DNA of 64,000 nt. Origin: Ignavibacteriaceae bacterium. GTDB taxonomy: Bacteria > Bacteroidota > Ignavibacteria > Ignavibacteriales > Ignavibacteriaceae. The stretch is from positions 310,001 to 374,000 of the forward strand of contig JALNZG010000001.1 of assembly GCA_023229425.1 (NCBI GenBank), given 5' to 3'. The first letter of the stretch is position 1; every line of letters starts with the position of its first letter. The position numbers and the translations under genes are program-made. Below are positions 9,701 through 18,409 of the stretch, one piece after another. Under the pieces are notes generated by a model. That model was not told the origin of the DNA, did no database searches, and saw only the letters and a program-made list of their open reading frames with translations.

Positions 9701-12159
9701 GCTTCCGAATAAGGACCGAAATTTGTGTTTGGGTTAATAGTCTTATAAAAATGTTTGTAGTTTCCACCCACAGGAGGAGGTGTAACATAATATTCAATAA
9801 CATAATTGTTAACTTCGCGCAATTGGTCTAATTGACTTTGATTATCGCCTGTTCCTCCTGAGAAAAAGATAAATCGTTTATTCCAACTGTCAGAAGCATG
9901 AGAAACATAATTGATATGCTTGTTCATGTAATAAGTTAATTCTTGTTCCGAAGTAACCGGTATTCTTCCGATATTCATTTGCGGTATGTAAGCTCCGGTT
10001 GTATCCCAGGTAACGAACCAATTATCACTAACTGAAGCCCCAAAAGAAGGAACGAAATTATATTTCGGAGGAGTACTCAAAAACTTAGTTTTATTTCCAT
10101 GGTAATCATAAGTCGCACATCCAATTAGACACACATACTTAGGCAAAGGAGTTTGCCAATTATTATGTGTGTTTATTAAAAAATCTTTAATTGCCTCCGG
10201 ATTAAAATAACCATACGCGAATTCATCGTAAATATCTTCAACATCAATTACTTTTGTAGTTACATTGTAGCTATTAGATACAAATGCCGCATAATCTTTC
10301 GACTTAACGAGAAAGTTTTTATGCGTGAGCGCAAGATAATCAGCCTGGTTTTGGGAATTTCTTAGATTGGCGAACTTTTTTGCATTATATAACTTTGGTT
10401 TTGAGACTTTGCTCTCCTTGATTAGAACAAATCTATCCTGATTTGTCAATGTATCAAAGAAAACAATTTCGTTATTACTATTGCGAAATAACTGATATTT
10501 TTTAATCGTCTTTCCATATTTCCAGACAACAATTGAATCAGAAGAAACATTTGTAATTTTAATCCCTTTTACAGTAAGAGCAGAATCTAGAAAAGGAAAT
10601 GAGAACAAAAGAGAATCGGTATAAGTTTTTAACAATCGTGGATATTCAATTTCATACCAGTCAAAAAAACAACTGTTTAGTGAAGCTTGAGTAGTAAATG
10701 AATGTACTTTTAATATATTACTCGCGATGTTCAATTTGGATGAATTATATTCTCCTCTTAACACCTTTTGTTTATATTTGTCAATGTATGCTGAATCTTG
10801 CAAAGACTCACTATTAATTGAAATTGCTAGTAGATGAGCATTTGAAGAAATATTTGATGCATAGCTTTGAAGTTTAGCTAATACATAAACGGGTTTATCA
10901 GGGAAAACATCGCTTGTCGAAAAACTTAGGTTTCTTGTCCCTACATTTAGCAAGCCTTCATTCCACGTCTTGTTTTCGAACCAATTCGGCATTTCACGTC
11001 TTACCTGATCAGCCATAGCAAAATCAAACCAATTGTCTTTTTCAATATGAATTAATTCATTGTAATACTGAATTGTATCAATAGAAGTTGGGATTAAGCT
11101 ATTGTTCTCAATATTGGTACGAAGGCCAAATTCACCTCCCCACGACAACCAATATATAGAGCTATCACTATACCGATTTAAGTATTCATTGTATGGTTTG
11201 CCATATTCACTTATTTCGCGATAGTTATCTCCGGAGTTTTTGACACCAACAAATTCAATAAAGTCATTGTCATGAAATTGCTCGTCTTCTTCCCCGAAAA
11301 CAAAAATCGGAATTTCTTTTCCCTTATTGAATATTTTAAGCGTCTTTGGATTAAAAAAAGAAGGATTTAGATTTAAACCAAGCAAATCTTGAAACGTAAC
11401 TCTATATACGGCATCTATTGCTGTTGAAATTTTAATATACGTTTTTTGAAAGTCAACCCAATTCATTGATGAGTCACTTGTTGGGCGATTAGATTCTCCA
11501 GAATAGAAGTTTAAAGCTGATTTTTTATTTAGAATAATATCATTCTTCGTTATAGAAAAATCATTCCCACCTTTTATATTCTTTATATATATAATCGGTT
11601 TGTCAAAGATTAAAGTTATTTCTAGATCACTTATTTCTAGCAATTCCTTTGTCACTTCTTCATATCTATATTGGGATATTTCAAAATTTGCTGAATAAAT
11701 ACCATCAATCCATGTATAACCTTGACATTTAACTATAAAATCCTCATTCTTGTGCAAGATAGTATTATTAAAATTGTAGGTTAGCTCGTTCGTGTTTTTT
11801 CTCTCAACTATTGGATTAACTCTAACGTCAAAATTTTTACGAATTATTTTATTTATCTTGGTGATAACTCTGAATTCATTCCCAAAGGGGACACCAAGAA
11901 AGATGTTTTTGTGTGGTAGACTAAATTCCCCAGGTTTCCCTTCATCCATAAAATCGTTAGTGTTATTCGTTGAGTTTGCGTTCCCCTTAATGCGTGGTGT
12001 TAAAGCAACGGAATCAAGTCTCAATCTTATTTGAATAGTATTTCCAGTTTCTTTATAATCTATTATGTGTATTTGAGAGAAAAGCAAAGAATTACATATG
12101 ATCACAATTACTGAGGATAAAACACCCAGAGAGAACTGTCTATGATAATGTTTCTTCAT
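6790..12159 (-). CDS. C25-family (gingipain/PorU-type) T9SS cysteine peptidase
   Basis: A 1789-residue exported protein. A signal-like segment (LGVLSSVIVIICNSLLFSQ) is followed by a long beta-rich prodomain. The peptidase domain spans about 650-960, with the probable catalytic His in SYLGHSG (near 837) and Cys in DFGCSTA (near 868); the 31-residue spacing fits gingipains and the sortase PorU. CARDB-like beta domains follow (LDLKFYVYNVGESAADSFHV). The C-terminal sorting domain starts at NYPNPIKDNTYF and ends ESLTQKLAIVK. It overlaps the GT4 gene by 20 bases. PorU cleaves sorting signals and joins cargo to anionic LPS, so lying in a polysaccharide operon fits a PorU role, but a large secreted protease is equally possible. 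Confidence 0.82.
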   Translation of the reverse strand: MKKHYHRQFSLGVLSSVIVIICNSLLFSQIHIIDYKETGNTIQIRLRLDSVALTPRIKGNANSTNNTNDFMDEGKPGEFSLPHKNIFLGVPFGNEFRVITKINKIIRKNFDVRVNPIVERKNTNELTYNFNNTILHKNEDFIVKCQGYTWIDGIYSANFEISQYRYEEVTKELLEISDLEITLIFDKPIIYIKNIKGGNDFSITKNDIILNKKSALNFYSGESNRPTSDSSMNWVDFQKTYIKISTAIDAVYRVTFQDLLGLNLNPSFFNPKTLKIFNKGKEIPIFVFGEEDEQFHDNDFIEFVGVKNSGDNYREISEYGKPYNEYLNRYSDSSIYWLSWGGEFGLRTNIENNSLIPTSIDTIQYYNELIHIEKDNWFDFAMADQVRREMPNWFENKTWNEGLLNVGTRNLSFSTSDVFPDKPVYVLAKLQSYASNISSNAHLLAISINSESLQDSAYIDKYKQKVLRGEYNSSKLNIASNILKVHSFTTQASLNSCFFDWYEIEYPRLLKTYTDSLLFSFPFLDSALTVKGIKITNVSSDSIVVWKYGKTIKKYQLFRNSNNEIVFFDTLTNQDRFVLIKESKVSKPKLYNAKKFANLRNSQNQADYLALTHKNFLVKSKDYAAFVSNSYNVTTKVIDVEDIYDEFAYGYFNPEAIKDFLINTHNNWQTPLPKYVCLIGCATYDYHGNKTKFLSTPPKYNFVPSFGASVSDNWFVTWDTTGAYIPQMNIGRIPVTSEQELTYYMNKHINYVSHASDSWNKRFIFFSGGTGDNQSQLDQLREVNNYVIEYYVTPPPVGGNYKHFYKTINPNTNFGPYSEAEFQKTIDEGAVFISYLGHSGTQTWDNSITTPSQLKSKGFGSPLITDFGCSTARFGEPDVTSFSQLFVTSNEGEAIAYIGNSSLGFLSTSLLGPKLFYEKVLKDSVYTISEALKLAKLKMLQSYGSTGVYQLFALTNTLIGDPIIQLPIPKKPNLSISSADIHLKSTNPSDLMDSLSISLDFYNYGKVTSDSFVVAIEDKVNDSTNFSFSFKKILPNYLDSIIIAIPIKKKPGEHTLTIQFDTENLIDELSEADNVATIKYLAVGSTIKTMVVHSIENGLGANLLLINPASKQRSDSLEIEFATNDNFENSQLLHKPLDSLSTSLSLANLQNGKRYWTRTKIAGTETFGSVFSFVKTNENTYLLKDNLAFSKAALTNLQYLNMSVLFDSTTTVFSSLSAGFSDGNSASILKNSKNFIPEGTIRGHHVCLFDERSFEFISYRRFDVFGGGTVETNNYINFLNTISNGVIVIIAVSDEGSISSETLKNQIRSLGSKFIDSLSWRGSWAIIGKKGATPGSVSEAFSRTYQGSVRIDTTFYIPNKNGSLLTSEIGPVGKWDSLSVGQSNSNELISSYRPLGIRDDGIIDTLNVLLVNDNASDLSSVDAKIYPKIKILSEFRTGSDSISPNLSSLSVKFHTLAELAINYQVVSVSRDTVIQGDSLDLKFYVYNVGESAADSFHVLVDVMKEDNSSRQLLDTVIASLDSMQRKLITLNYMTNASDGKGNMGFKIKIDPENRVRELYKDNNEFTIPFFTKPDTNITSVSASTVSVTFDNAEIMNGDYVSSNPNIKVDLKYPTWFAVSDTSSLSILLDNEKIPFSQLNIKNDSANRTLTFAFIPSLTNGEHQFKIFGNNVYGKLDNQPGFERVFVFSNELAIMNCYNYPNPIKDNTYFTFKLPQLPEELTIRIYTIAGRLVNEIKKSSSELSMDFNRIFWDTKDQDGNFLANGVYLYKVIVKRNGKSESLTQKLAIVK

Positions 12160-13302
12160 AAATTTTTGTCAGTTGTTTTATGTGGTTATCTATTGAATAA
12201 TTTTTTACAAATTCGCGACAATTGGTTGAATAAAAATCACTTTCGTTGGTTTCATCCCAAAGTCTTTTAGTTTGTTTTGAAAAAGATGATAAAGCGAGTT
12301 CCTCAACAATGATTCCTGTTAAACCATGTTTAACAATCTCGGAAATCCCCCCTAAACCGGTTGTTAACACAGGTTTGCCGTAACTATATCCTTCCAGGAT
12401 TGATAATCCGAAAGATTCCCACCATTTTGAGGGGTAAATTAAAAATCTGCAATCTTGAAGAAGAATATTTTTTTTTCGCCCATAACATAACCTGTAAATT
12501 CTAAATTACTCAAGGTTTTATATTTCTCCTTCAAATACAAATAGTCATTCCCTTCCCCTGCAATTATGAAAGGTATTTCTGTGAGTGTTTTTGCAATTTG
12601 ACAAACCCATTCAACACCTTTAAGTTTTGTTAAAGCACCTAAATACAAAACAAACTTTCCCTTGTGAGAAGGGGTTTTAATATTATTCATTTCAATTGCG
12701 TTCGGAAGAAAAGTGATTTTTTGAGAATCTATACCAGAATTGCTATAGACCTTTGTGATAAATTTACTTACAGCAATGAATTTGTCAATTTTTGAAGTAA
12801 GTTTAATCCAGGACTGTGGTAAAGGGCGAGATGTGCTTGTAAATACCGTTTGAAGCAGAGAAGAATTATAACATTTCAATTTTATGCCTGGCAACCAAGA
12901 ATTTTCATCAAGACATTTTGTGCATGTGGACTTAGCAAAGAAAAAAGAATTTAGACAAAAAGGATAATAATTATGTAAATGAAGGATTAATTTTGCATCA
13001 TGCAAGTTAATATTATTCCATATCGGAGTTCTGAATAATTGATAAATATTGTGGAAGTGAACAATGTCTGGCTTAAATTGATCAATTTTATCTTGAAATT
13101 CTATTAGTTTAAATGTTTTAAAACATGACTTTGCCGCAACATAATATTTTTTATGAAATTTGAGTTTTAAAAAATCTTTATTGTGATATGAAAATAACTC
13201 AACCGTGTATCCGGCTTTCTTTAATCCTATTATCTCATCATTTACAACCAAATCAGTTCCCCCGAAGGTACTGGTAAATTCATTAAAAATTAGAATTCTC
13301 AA
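12140..13302 (-). pseudogene. GT4-family glycosyltransferase, frameshifted at a run of nine A
   Basis: The first part (288 codons from 13,302) begins MRILIFNEFTSTFGGTD. It has the GT4 fold, with a Rossmann half and the acceptor-to-donor hinge (FVLYLGALTKLKGVEWV, then IIAGEGND), and stops after GEKKIFFFKIADF. The second part resumes in another frame with the donor-binding motif (PSKWWESFGLSILEGYSYG, then KPVLTTGLGG) to 12,140. The switch lies at nine A residues (nine T on the plus strand, 12,468-12,476). One extra A gives a 387-residue protein of normal GT4 length with GEKKNILLQDCRF across the join. It overlaps the WecG-type gene by 20 bases and the C25 gene by 20. Mutation, transcriptional slippage or a sequencing error would all fit. 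Confidence 0.88.
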
Positions 13303-14005
13303 AACTTTTCAAAACCTTTAATTGTAAAACTATCTTTCCTGTTAATATCCTATAAAAAAATTTAGGAACACCTATAATATAGCGCTTCCATACTCGATCA
13401 AATTCTTTAAACAATTTATATACCCATTCAAGGTGGACATCCCTCAATATTTTTGGTGCCCTTTTTTTGTTTCCGGAAAGATATTGAAACCAACCGCCAA
13501 CTGATATTATTAAGGGAACATTTACTTTTTGATAGTTTTCAATAATCCATTTTTCTTGTAAGCCAATTCCTAAACCGACGAAAAGAATATCTGGTTTAGC
13601 TTCGTTTATTTTTTCGATAACTTCTATAGAACTGTATCTATAACCTTCAGAATAACCTGCAATCTTAACATTTTGATATTGATTTTGAATATTTAGAACT
13701 AATTTATTTAACACCTCGTTACAGTCACCAAAAAAGAAGAGTTTTTTACTTAATATATTTGAATTATCTAGTAATCCTTTCTGTATATCTGTACTAATAT
13801 GTTTTCTTAATTTCTTCCCTGCTATAAATTTCGTGCAAAAATATACTGCGCTAGAATCAGGGTACAAAATGATGTCTTTGCTTAACCTAATATTGTTTTC
13901 GTACAAAAAGTTAAGCACATTAAAATCGCCATATAAAATTATATGTTTTCTATCCAGGAGAGAATTCGCCGGATTATCGTCTAATGTATATAATAGAATT
14001 TCCAT
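13283..14005 (-). CDS. WecG/TagA/CpsF-family (GT26) glycosyltransferase
   Basis: A 240-residue cytoplasmic, membrane-associated transferase. Family signatures are YPDSSAVYF near residue 50, LFFFGDCNEVL near 90, the strongly conserved PDILFVGLGIGLQEKW, and the C-terminal VGGWFQYLSGNKKRAP with LEWVYKL. Members transfer N-acetylmannosamine or its uronate to a lipid-linked sugar during teichoic acid, enterobacterial common antigen or capsule synthesis. Here it probably adds an early sugar to the undecaprenyl-linked chain. It begins one base after the GT9 gene and its end overlaps the GT4 gene by 20 bases. Confidence 0.88.
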   Translation of the reverse strand: MEILLYTLDDNPANSLLDRKHIILYGDFNVLNFLYENNIRLSKDIILYPDSSAVYFCTKFIAGKKLRKHISTDIQKGLLDNSNILSKKLFFFGDCNEVLNKLVLNIQNQYQNVKIAGYSEGYRYSSIEVIEKINEAKPDILFVGLGIGLQEKWIIENYQKVNVPLIISVGGWFQYLSGNKKRAPKILRDVHLEWVYKLFKEFDRVWKRYIIGVPKFFYRILTGKIVLQLKVLKSFENSNF

Positions 14006-14006
14006 A

Positions 14007-15131
14007 TTAATTTAATATTTTATATACATCGCTTAATATTGTTGCAACTGTTACTTTTGTCAAGCAGTACCTCTCTTTATAAATACAGTACCATTCACAA
14101 CCAAAACAGTCTAACAAATAGTAGCGGTATTTTCTATTTATTGAAAGGCGGTGTGGGAAAAACCTACCGTACATTCCTCCCCCAATAATTGCAATTAAAG
14201 GAATTTCTAAGACATTTGCTAGATGAGTCAAACCCGAATCATTCCCAATAAATAATTGAGAATTTTTAATAATTCCAGGTAACTCGGACAAAGTTGTCTT
14301 GCCTATTAAATTAAATATATGTGAATTTTCACAAAATTGGTTATGTAAACTATCTATTTTATTACCTAATAAAACAATATTGAAATCGATTGATAACTCT
14401 TGAACTAATGTTAAATAATTAACTATCGACCAGTTTCTCTGATTATCGGAAGAGAAAGGAGCTATGCAGATATATGACGAAGGAAGAGTGTTATTAGTAC
14501 TAATAATGAATCTATCATCTATGGAATGAATGATCTTCAACCCCAATTGATTAGACACTAAGTCAAGTAATTTATATTCGTTCATTTCGTCAAAATTCAA
14601 AATTGTCGAGTATTTTCGGCTATTAATAAAATTAAAAAATGGGAAAAGGTATTCGGCATTTTTCTTAAAGCAGATTTTTTTATTTGCACCGCTTAATAGC
14701 GTTAATTCATCATTTAGTATTCCTCTTTCTTGTGAGATATTGTATGCAGTAAGAAAGCTATATCTTCGTAATATCTTAATAAATTTAATTCTGTAAAATA
14801 TATTATACTTATATGACTTTCTATTCCAAGGAATTAACCTAATATTAATACGGAGGGATTTCAATAAATCAATATATCTCGAGTCTAATAACAAATAATG
14901 TTCTTGGAATAAATTCGATTCCTGAAATTGGATTAGAAATTTTAAAGAAATCTCTAAATCGCCTAACTTCATTGTATTAATAAATAAGGCGCGGTTTAAC
15001 AAAACTTGATTTTTCTTAGCTAAAAAGGGCAGAATTAATAAAGAAATCAAATAATTCAAAGAATTTGATAATAGTAAACGCGAATCTCTCACTATACATA
15101 ATAAATAATTTTTAAAAAATTTTTCTTGCAT
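14007..15131 (-). CDS. GT9-family (heptosyltransferase-like) glycosyltransferase
   Basis: A 374-residue transferase of the ADP-heptose:LPS heptosyltransferase family. The diagnostic nucleotide-sugar motif is LFIGNDSGLTHLANVLEIP near residues 290-310, followed by IIGGGMYGRFFP. The C-terminal region holds four cysteines in the pattern CFGCEWYCIYKERYC, shared almost exactly with the next gene upstream; this may be a small metal-binding knob. Two N-terminal segments are hydrophobic, suggesting membrane association. The two GT9 genes share most of their layout (ISQERG versus LTSARRT, LSGANK in both) and look like an old tandem duplication. The sugar transferred cannot be given. Confidence 0.85.
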   Translation of the reverse strand: MQEKFFKNYLLCIVRDSRLLLSNSLNYLISLLILPFLAKKNQVLLNRALFINTMKLGDLEISLKFLIQFQESNLFQEHYLLLDSRYIDLLKSLRINIRLIPWNRKSYKYNIFYRIKFIKILRRYSFLTAYNISQERGILNDELTLLSGANKKICFKKNAEYLFPFFNFINSRKYSTILNFDEMNEYKLLDLVSNQLGLKIIHSIDDRFIISTNNTLPSSYICIAPFSSDNQRNWSIVNYLTLVQELSIDFNIVLLGNKIDSLHNQFCENSHIFNLIGKTTLSELPGIIKNSQLFIGNDSGLTHLANVLEIPLIAIIGGGMYGRFFPHRLSINRKYRYYLLDCFGCEWYCIYKERYCLTKVTVATILSDVYKILN

Positions 15132-15180
15132 AAGAAGAGTTTTAAAATTCCGAAAAACATGCTATTGTATAATACATTGT

Positions 15181-16308
15181 CTAATTGTTTAATAATTTCG
15201 TTGCAGTGTTGTATACATCTTCTAATTTTACTTCTTTTAAACAGTAGCGTTCATCGTAAATACATTTCCATTCACATCCAAAACACTCCAATTCATAATA
15301 AAAATATTTTCTAATTTCACTATCATCAAAAGGTAAATATTTGCCAAAAGTGCCCCCACCAATTATTGCAATTATAGGGGTCTTTGTACATAAAGCCAAG
15401 TGTGTTAGTCCAGAATCATTACCAACAAATAGTTTGCTTTTATAGATTAAAAAAGCAATATCATTGAGGGATAAGGAACCAGCGAAGACAGAAACTTTAT
15501 TATTATTAAATGTAAAGAGTTCATTTAATTCTTTTTTTTCATGTTTAGAGCCTATTACAGCAATGTTCAAATGTTCAGAAAATTTCTTGATTAGAGTAAT
15601 ATAATTATCTTTCCCCCAAGTTCTTTTCGGGTCGGCAGCTAATGGAGCGACAACAAGATAATCACCGAGTCGATCTATTAATCTTAATGTTTCCAAGTTA
15701 TTGCATTTATTTAAGAATTTACCTCTTCCATCTAAATGACCTTTCCTTTCCCACCCAAATAATTCCATAACTAAGAAATGTCGTTCATATTCATTAACAA
15801 CTCCTTTAAACAGAATTTCTGAATACATCGTATCAACTATTTTTGAAAAAGCATTCAGATTTTTTCTCCAACTGTTCTCAAAACAATATATTTTATTAGC
15901 TCCACTAAGAAGTGCGATTTCATCACCAGAAGTTCTACGGGCTGAAGTCAAATTGAAACATGCCTCTAACTTCAATCTTCTCAATTTGCTAAGTAATCTA
16001 ATTCTATAGCTTAATGACCACTTATATTTTTTTTGATTGTAAGGAAGAAGCTTTACCTTCCCATTATAATTGGTAAAGAACTCAAAATATTCATCGGGAT
16101 ATAAAAAGTATATATCATCATGCACCAAAAAGATTTCGTCATCAAGTAGTAATGAGCTTATGGTAACGTCACCCAAAACGCTTGTGTTAATAAACAGCAA
16201 CGCTTTGTTGGGAGTCATAGTTTTATGAAAAAATAGACTAAGGATATTTAAGGCAAAAAAAGAAAGACAGTTATTTAAAACTAATTTAATTCTTCGGATT
16301 GCTATCAT
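15181..16308 (-). CDS. GT9-family (heptosyltransferase-like) glycosyltransferase, paralogue
   Basis: A 375-residue paralogue of the neighbour at 14,007, with LFVGNDSGLTHLALCTKTP and IIGGGTFGKYLPF as the donor-binding region and the C-terminal four-cysteine pattern CFGCEWKCIYDERYC. An early VLGDVTISSLLL resembles the N-terminal glycine loop of heptosyltransferases. Its ATG overlaps the stop of the GT2 gene by 4 bases, and 49 bases separate it from the next GT9. It probably adds heptose or a related sugar to LPS or to the surface polysaccharide. Having two copies suggests two successive transfers, which is inference. Confidence 0.85.
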   Translation of the reverse strand: MIAIRRIKLVLNNCLSFFALNILSLFFHKTMTPNKALLFINTSVLGDVTISSLLLDDEIFLVHDDIYFLYPDEYFEFFTNYNGKVKLLPYNQKKYKWSLSYRIRLLSKLRRLKLEACFNLTSARRTSGDEIALLSGANKIYCFENSWRKNLNAFSKIVDTMYSEILFKGVVNEYERHFLVMELFGWERKGHLDGRGKFLNKCNNLETLRLIDRLGDYLVVAPLAADPKRTWGKDNYITLIKKFSEHLNIAVIGSKHEKKELNELFTFNNNKVSVFAGSLSLNDIAFLIYKSKLFVGNDSGLTHLALCTKTPIIAIIGGGTFGKYLPFDDSEIRKYFYYELECFGCEWKCIYDERYCLKEVKLEDVYNTATKLLNN

Positions 16309-17228
16309 TTAAATAAGCTTGGCTTCTTGAAGTTTGGGAAAAAATCTCGATCTACAAAAGGAATTATCTTTGTATAAAGTAGTTCGGTCTTGGAGGATAC
16401 GACTCTTCTTTCCAACCTGAAATGGTTAAATCTTTTCATAATAGTTGCAAGTGCGGAAAGAAATTCAGTCCAGTAATTAAAAATTAATGCTATTATTAAT
16501 CGATTAATAAACAACTTTCCGAAAATTTTTATGCCAGTTAAAAAACTAAAATTATGAATTAAAAAGACGCTGTGACTTACAAAAACCCAATAATAAGACC
16601 TTTTTGAAGTAAGTTTGTTATCGGTTAGCTTTCCGCGATGACTATTACTCATTTGATGAATAATTATGGACTCTTTTGCGTATGCTATTTTAAAACCAGT
16701 ATCAATTATTTTTATAGACAAGTCTAATTCATTATGATATAAAAAGATATCAGCACTATAATACCCAACTTTATTAAAAATATCTTTTTTTATTAAAGCC
16801 CCACATCCAATGAAGCTATTACAAGAAAACTCCATCCATTCAGTTTCATTTCTATTCAAATAATTGTTAAATATTCTTAATGCAACAATTGCAATATCTT
16901 TATTAAGAAATTCTCTCAACCCACTAAATATGGTAGAATTTAATGGGTAACTATCATCATCCAACACCAGTACATATTCCCCCTTTGCAATTTTAAAACC
17001 TTCATTCCATCCTGCAATGCCGATGTTTTTTTGCATCCTAATAAGAATAACAGTAGGAAATTCGTTTGCTACCATTTCCGGACTGCCATCAGAAGATGCG
17101 TTATCTACAACAATTACTTCAATGTTTTTATAGTCTTGTTCATAAACTTTTGTAAGCGTGTTTCGCAATTCATCCCTGCGATTATAAGAGAGTATATTGA
17201 CCGTTACCAATGGTAAGTAATTTGACAT
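16305..17228 (-). CDS. GT2-family glycosyltransferase (rhamnosyltransferase-like)
   Basis: A 307-residue GT-A-fold transferase. It begins LPLVTVNILSYNRRDELRNTL, then VIVVDNASSDGSPEMV, the typical nucleotide-binding start, and has a DDDSYP metal-binding motif near residue 95. The acceptor half has GYYSADIFLYHNELDLSIKI and IIIHQMSNSHRGK, as in rhamnosyl- and galactofuranosyl-transferases of this clan. The C-terminal third has a hydrophobic stretch that may bind the membrane. It lies 77 bases after the mutase gene that supplies UDP-galactofuranose, so galactofuranosyl transfer is a reasonable guess but is unproven. Confidence 0.87.
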   Translation of the reverse strand: MSNYLPLVTVNILSYNRRDELRNTLTKVYEQDYKNIEVIVVDNASSDGSPEMVANEFPTVILIRMQKNIGIAGWNEGFKIAKGEYVLVLDDDSYPLNSTIFSGLREFLNKDIAIVALRIFNNYLNRNETEWMEFSCNSFIGCGALIKKDIFNKVGYYSADIFLYHNELDLSIKIIDTGFKIAYAKESIIIHQMSNSHRGKLTDNKLTSKRSYYWVFVSHSVFLIHNFSFLTGIKIFGKLFINRLIIALIFNYWTEFLSALATIMKRFNHFRLERRVVSSKTELLYTKIIPFVDRDFFPNFKKPSLFK

Positions 17229-17305
17229 ATTATGTGTGAAAGGAGTTTTTTTTAATGTTTTTAATTTGGTTTTATATTGGCTTTATCTTGTACTTAAATT
17301 GGCTT

Positions 17306-18409
17306 TTAAATAGTATCAGCTTTTGATTTTAAAAAATGGAGACAATTTGCCACCACTTGATCCATATTATAATATTGATACTCAGCTAATCTTCCGCAAA
17401 AGATAACATTTTTTTCTTGTTCGGTTTTGTGCCGATATTTCAAGTATAAAGCACGATTTGCGTCTGTTGGTATCGGATAAAAAGGCTCACCTTCTTTTAA
17501 TGAGTATTCTCGGCTGATGGTTGTTGTTTTAGCTTCCTGTAATGTTAAGTATTTATATTCTGTTACTCGCGTAAATTCTTCTTCCATATCAACATGATTT
17601 ACTTGTCCGGTACTTTGATGATTTTGCTTTTCATAATGCTCATAATCAAATTTTATGGAGCGATATGGCAATTTTCCAAATTCATAATCAAAAAAAGAAT
17701 CAATCGGACCTGTGTAAATCATTTTATCAAACTTAATTTCGTTTAGTACATTTTTATAATCTGTGTTTAGTGCAATCTCAATGTTTTTACGAGAAAGCAT
17801 TTTCTCAAACATTTTTGTGTAACCGTCTTTCGGCATAAATTGATATTTGTCGGTGAAGTAGCGGCTGTCATCATTAAACCTGACGGGTATTCTTCCACAA
17901 ACTGAAGGTGATAATTCATGTGGAAAAAGATTCCATTGCTTCTTCGTGTAATTTTTAAAGAAGGCTTCAAATAATTCTCTTCCGACCTGGTTGATAATTA
18001 TATCTTCTGAATTCAGAATCGGAAATCTTTTTTCAATCTTAGTCGATAGAAAATTCTTTACCTCTCCCTCGGTCGTTAAGTGGAGATCAAAAAATTTGTT
18101 AATTGTAGTACGGTTTATCGGAATAGGGAAGAGATCGCCTTGATAATTTGCAAGTACCTTATGTTCGTAAAATCTCCATTCGGTAAATTGCGATAAATAA
18201 TCGAACACTTCTTTGCTGTTTGTATGAAAAATATGAGGACCATACTTGTGAACAAGAATTCCATATTCGTCATACTCATCAAAAGCATTTCCGCCGATAT
18301 GATTCCTCTTTTCAACCAGCAAAATCTTCTTATCGAACTGCGAAGCTAATCTTTCTGCCATAACAGAGCCTGCAAATCCAGCACCGATGATTAGATAATC
18401 ATATCTCAT
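17306..18409 (-). CDS. glf: UDP-galactopyranose mutase
   Basis: Converts UDP-galactopyranose to UDP-galactofuranose with reduced FAD, supplying galactofuranose for surface polysaccharide. The FAD-binding motif is IIGAGFAGSVMAERLA (about residues 7-22), followed by VEKRNHIGGNAFDEYDEYG and YGPHIFHTNS. Conserved catalytic-domain blocks include FPIPINRTTIN, KNYTKKQWN, RIPVRFNDDSRYFTDKYQ, YTGPIDSFFDY and the C-terminal FCGRLAEYQYYNMDQVV. The 367 residues match the family. The ATG overlaps the SGNH stop as ATGA. Two broken 5' ends of the same gene type lie upstream at about 19,480-19,730. Confidence 0.95.
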   Translation of the reverse strand: MRYDYLIIGAGFAGSVMAERLASQFDKKILLVEKRNHIGGNAFDEYDEYGILVHKYGPHIFHTNSKEVFDYLSQFTEWRFYEHKVLANYQGDLFPIPINRTTINKFFDLHLTTEGEVKNFLSTKIEKRFPILNSEDIIINQVGRELFEAFFKNYTKKQWNLFPHELSPSVCGRIPVRFNDDSRYFTDKYQFMPKDGYTKMFEKMLSRKNIEIALNTDYKNVLNEIKFDKMIYTGPIDSFFDYEFGKLPYRSIKFDYEHYEKQNHQSTGQVNHVDMEEEFTRVTEYKYLTLQEAKTTTISREYSLKEGEPFYPIPTDANRALYLKYRHKTEQEKNVIFCGRLAEYQYYNMDQVVANCLHFLKSKADTI

